DNA from: an uncultured Amylibacter sp.
Lineage (GTDB): Bacteria; Pseudomonadota; Alphaproteobacteria; Rhodobacterales; Rhodobacteraceae
Direction of reading: 5' to 3'
Assembly: GCA_937944065.1 (NCBI GenBank)
Contig: CALDZS010000053.1
Coordinates: 1-8,843, forward strand
Length of the DNA stretch: 8,843 bases
A model generated the notes under the pieces. That model was given only the letters and a program-made list of their open reading frames with translations. It was not told the origin of the DNA and searched no databases. Of the stretch, positions 6,861 through 8,843 are shown piece after piece (position 1 is the first letter of the stretch; each line of letters begins with the position of its first letter). A program made the translations under genes and the position numbers.

Positions 6861-7553
6861 ATGTCTGATGACCGCCTAATCGTTGCCCTTGATGTCCCCA
6901 ACCTTCTTCAAGCAGGCGAAATCGTCGATCAACTGGGGGACAGCGTTTCGTTCTATAAGATCGGTTTGGGCATGTTGACCGGCGGTGGGCTGGCGCTGGC
7001 GAATGAACTGAAATCACGTGGCAAGCGCGTGTTCTTAGATATGAAATTTTTTGACATTGGCGCCACGGTAGAAAAAGCCGTCGCGGGTATTTCGGAATTT
7101 GATCTGGATTTCCTGACTGTCCACGGCGACCCGCACGTGGTGCGTGCGGCAGTGGCAGGGCGTGGAGATACGGACCTGAAAATTCTGGCCGTCACCATAC
7201 TGACGTCACTGGATCGCGATGATTTAGATGCTAGCCTGATCAAGGGTGGCGATATCCACAAACTGGTTGTCGAACGCGCCCGCAACGCACTTGCTGCTGG
7301 GGCCGACGGCGTCATAGCCAGCCCACAGGAGGCCGCGATGATCCGTGCACTGCCGGAAGCAGCGGGCAAACTGATTGTCACCCCAGGCGTTCGCCCTGCA
7401 GGAGCCGCCTTGGGGGATCAAAAGCGCGTTGCAACACCTGCAAATGCTATCACAGACGGCGCAGACCACATCGTGATCGGTCGCCCTATCTGGTCAGTTA
7501 AAGACCCACGTGCTGCTGCATTGGCCGTTTTGGAAGAGCTGAAAACGATCTAA
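6861..7553 (+). CDS. pyrF: Orotidine 5'-phosphate decarboxylase
   Basis: PyrF converts OMP to UMP, the last step of de novo pyrimidine synthesis, in the cytoplasm as a (beta/alpha)8-barrel dimer. At 230 residues it has the usual length of the bacterial type. The active-site residues are in place: Asp11 (VALDVP), Lys33 (FYKIG), the catalytic DxKxxD as LDMKFFDIGATV with Asp60, Lys62 and Asp65, His88 (TVHGDP), and the phosphate-gripping loops TPGVRP (174-179) and IGRPIW (206-211) with Arg208. The FFDIGATV version of the loop, in place of the enterobacterial FHDIPNTV, is what I would expect in Rhodobacterales. AAAGGAG (6848-6854) lies six bases before the ATG, a strong ribosome binding site. The gene is followed by dinB on the same strand after 106 bases; no hairpin terminator is evident between them, so some read-through is possible. 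Confidence 0.99.
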   Translation: MSDDRLIVALDVPNLLQAGEIVDQLGDSVSFYKIGLGMLTGGGLALANELKSRGKRVFLDMKFFDIGATVEKAVAGISEFDLDFLTVHGDPHVVRAAVAGRGDTDLKILAVTILTSLDRDDLDASLIKGGDIHKLVVERARNALAAGADGVIASPQEAAMIRALPEAAGKLIVTPGVRPAGAALGDQKRVATPANAITDGADHIVIGRPIWSVKDPRAAALAVLEELKTI

Positions 7554-7642
7554 TTCGCATCCGCCTTTCGCATAATATCCATCGCTGATGTCTGTACCCA
7601 CAGTTTCTTGGTGAATTCCACCCTGTCACCCCGCGTGAAATC

Positions 7643-7648
7643 TATGAT
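7643..7648 (+). promoter_or_regulatory. Candidate -10 element of dinB
   Basis: TATGAT matches the sigma-70 -10 at 5/6 and lies only 11 bases before the dinB ATG at 7660. No good -35 is seen 16-18 bases upstream. If used, transcription would begin at about 7655, giving an almost leaderless message, which agrees with the lack of a ribosome binding site. Confidence 0.3.
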
Positions 7649-7659
7649 ACAAATTCTGT

Positions 7660-8843
7660 ATGCCCAGCCTTTGCCGCGATTGTTTGACGCCCATCCCCCC
7701 AGCAAAACGCTGCGGGTTGTGCAACTCGCCACGCGTTCTGACGCATCCTGAATTGTTTGATCTATCCATCGCACATATGGACTGCGACGCCTTTTATGCG
7801 TCAGTCGAAAAACGCGATAATCCAGACATACGCGACCTTCCTGTCATCATCGGAGGCGGGAAAAGAGGCGTGGTTTCCACAGCCTGTTACATCGCCAGAA
7901 TTCATGGTGTCCATTCGGCGATGCCAATGTTCAAAGCGTTGAAAGCTTGTCCTGATGCGGTTGTTGTGCGGCCACGGATGGAGGCCTATGTCGAAGTTTC
8001 CAAGCAGATACGATTGATGATGGACCAGCTGACACCCGTGGTCGAACCCTTGTCGCTGGACGAGGCATTTATGGATTTGTCAGGTACCGAAAAATTACAT
8101 GGCGAACCGCCTGCAATTCTAATGGCACGCTTGGTAAAACGCATGGAAGACGAGGTGGGGATATCAGGATCAATCGGGTTGTCCCATAACAAGTTCTTGG
8201 CAAAGATTGCATCAGATTTAGATAAACCACGTGGGTTCTCGGTGATTGGTCAAGCCGAAACATTGGATTTTTTGGCCCCGCTTCCGATCAAAAAAATCTG
8301 GGGCGTGGGACGTGTCGGACAAGCACGATTGGAGAAAGACGGTATTCGAAATTTCGCAGACCTTCGCCGCCGAGATCGCAAGGATCTGATAGAACGGTAT
8401 GGCAATATGGGGGATCATTTATGGCACCTGTGTCGCGGCGAAGATACCCGTCGTGTCACCGCGCGTGCCAAGGTCAAAAGCATCTCAAAAGAAACCACAT
8501 TCTTCGAGGACATTTCTGATATTGACCTACTGGATGGACATCTTTGGCGATTGGCCGAGCAAGTCGCGGACAGGGCCAAAGCCAAAGATAAATCTGGACT
8601 GGTTGTCACACTAAAGGTGAAAACGGCAAAGTTTCAAAGCCTGACAAAGCGGATAACGCTGCGAGAACCCACGCAGATGGCCGATCGCATATATGATCAC
8701 GCACGACGAATGCTAGAAGACGTCATTGATAATGCCCCGTTCCGACTGATCGGTTGCGGTATTAGCAGTTTGCACGAAGCAGAGGGGGCGGATTTGTACA
8801 ATGATTTGCTGGAAGAGGATGCAGAAATCCGCGCGAAAACGGA
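7660..8843 (+). CDS. dinB: DNA polymerase IV (DinB, Y family) with N-terminal zinc-ribbon extension, 3'-truncated
   Basis: Error-prone translesion polymerase that extends past damaged bases. 394 residues are visible; about 25-30 more would complete a usual alphaproteobacterial DinB, so the C-terminal tail and any clamp-binding motif there lie outside. The first ~33 residues are an extension absent from E. coli DinB, with CRDC (5-8) and CGLC (18-21), a likely zinc ribbon. The polymerase then starts at HPELFDLSIAHMDCDAFYASVE (29-50): Asp41 is the metal ligand and Tyr46 the steric gate against ribonucleotides. SLDEAF (132-137) supplies Asp134 and Glu135. SIGLSHNKFLAKIASDLDKP (171-190), the helix-hairpin-helix region IKKIWGVGR (210-218) and the little-finger domain (about 265-372) follow. 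ATG 7660 is the only usual start before an in-frame stop (7645-7647), and starting later would break the polymerase fold or lose the Cys motif. No ribosome binding site and no LexA box are visible upstream. Confidence 0.95.
   Translation, partial: MPSLCRDCLTPIPPAKRCGLCNSPRVLTHPELFDLSIAHMDCDAFYASVEKRDNPDIRDLPVIIGGGKRGVVSTACYIARIHGVHSAMPMFKALKACPDAVVVRPRMEAYVEVSKQIRLMMDQLTPVVEPLSLDEAFMDLSGTEKLHGEPPAILMARLVKRMEDEVGISGSIGLSHNKFLAKIASDLDKPRGFSVIGQAETLDFLAPLPIKKIWGVGRVGQARLEKDGIRNFADLRRRDRKDLIERYGNMGDHLWHLCRGEDTRRVTARAKVKSISKETTFFEDISDIDLLDGHLWRLAEQVADRAKAKDKSGLVVTLKVKTAKFQSLTKRITLREPTQMADRIYDHARRMLEDVIDNAPFRLIGCGISSLHEAEGADLYNDLLEEDAEIRAKT

Noticed and set aside
6953..7381. 142-codon minus-strand frame inside pyrF
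   Set aside because: Antisense shadow of pyrF, rich in Ser/Ala/Arg, with no ribosome binding site or recognisable motif.

Overview
The window looks like a piece of alphaproteobacterial chromosome, most likely from the Rhodobacterales (roseobacter-type). This is inferred from the protein sequences: a DinB with the Cys-rich N-terminal extension typical of that order, a PyrF with the KFFDIGATV-type active-site loop, and an alphaproteobacterial ClpB. Base composition is moderate for that group. I see no mobile elements, rRNA, tRNA or CRISPR. All seven genes read cleanly without frameshifts. The genes at both ends, clpB and dinB, are cut by the window edges.

Layout: (1) 1-2297, minus: clpB, the heat-shock disaggregase, lacking its last ~100 codons. 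(2) 2298-2637: a gap holding the clpB promoter candidate, an FNR-like palindrome and the terminator of the next gene. (3) 2638-3684, minus: a secreted alpha/beta hydrolase of the dienelactone-hydrolase-like type. (4) 3685-3829: a divergent control region with two adjacent 22-bp direct repeats (17 of 22 identical), the first containing a 9-bp inverted repeat. (5) 3830-4804, plus: a membrane-anchored AraC-type regulator. (6) 4863-5573, plus: a membrane-anchored SIMPL (DUF541) protein. (7) 5570-6739, minus: an M20D-type amidohydrolase whose stop overlaps that of the SIMPL gene. (8) 6861-7553, plus: pyrF. (9) 7660-8843, plus: dinB, with an N-terminal four-cysteine putative zinc ribbon and no visible ribosome binding site.

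How the genes may work together: clpB (protein quality control), pyrF (UMP synthesis) and dinB (translesion synthesis) are housekeeping or stress genes with no evident link to each other. The part that looks like a dedicated local circuit is hydrolase / tandem operator / membrane AraC / SIMPL protein. A plausible reading is that the regulator senses something in or at the membrane, binds the tandem repeats and switches on the exported hydrolase, while controlling its own promoter. This is inference from arrangement. No substrate or signal can be read from the sequence. I did not find a strongly novel defence or mobile system; the best leads are this circuit and the dinB 5' end.
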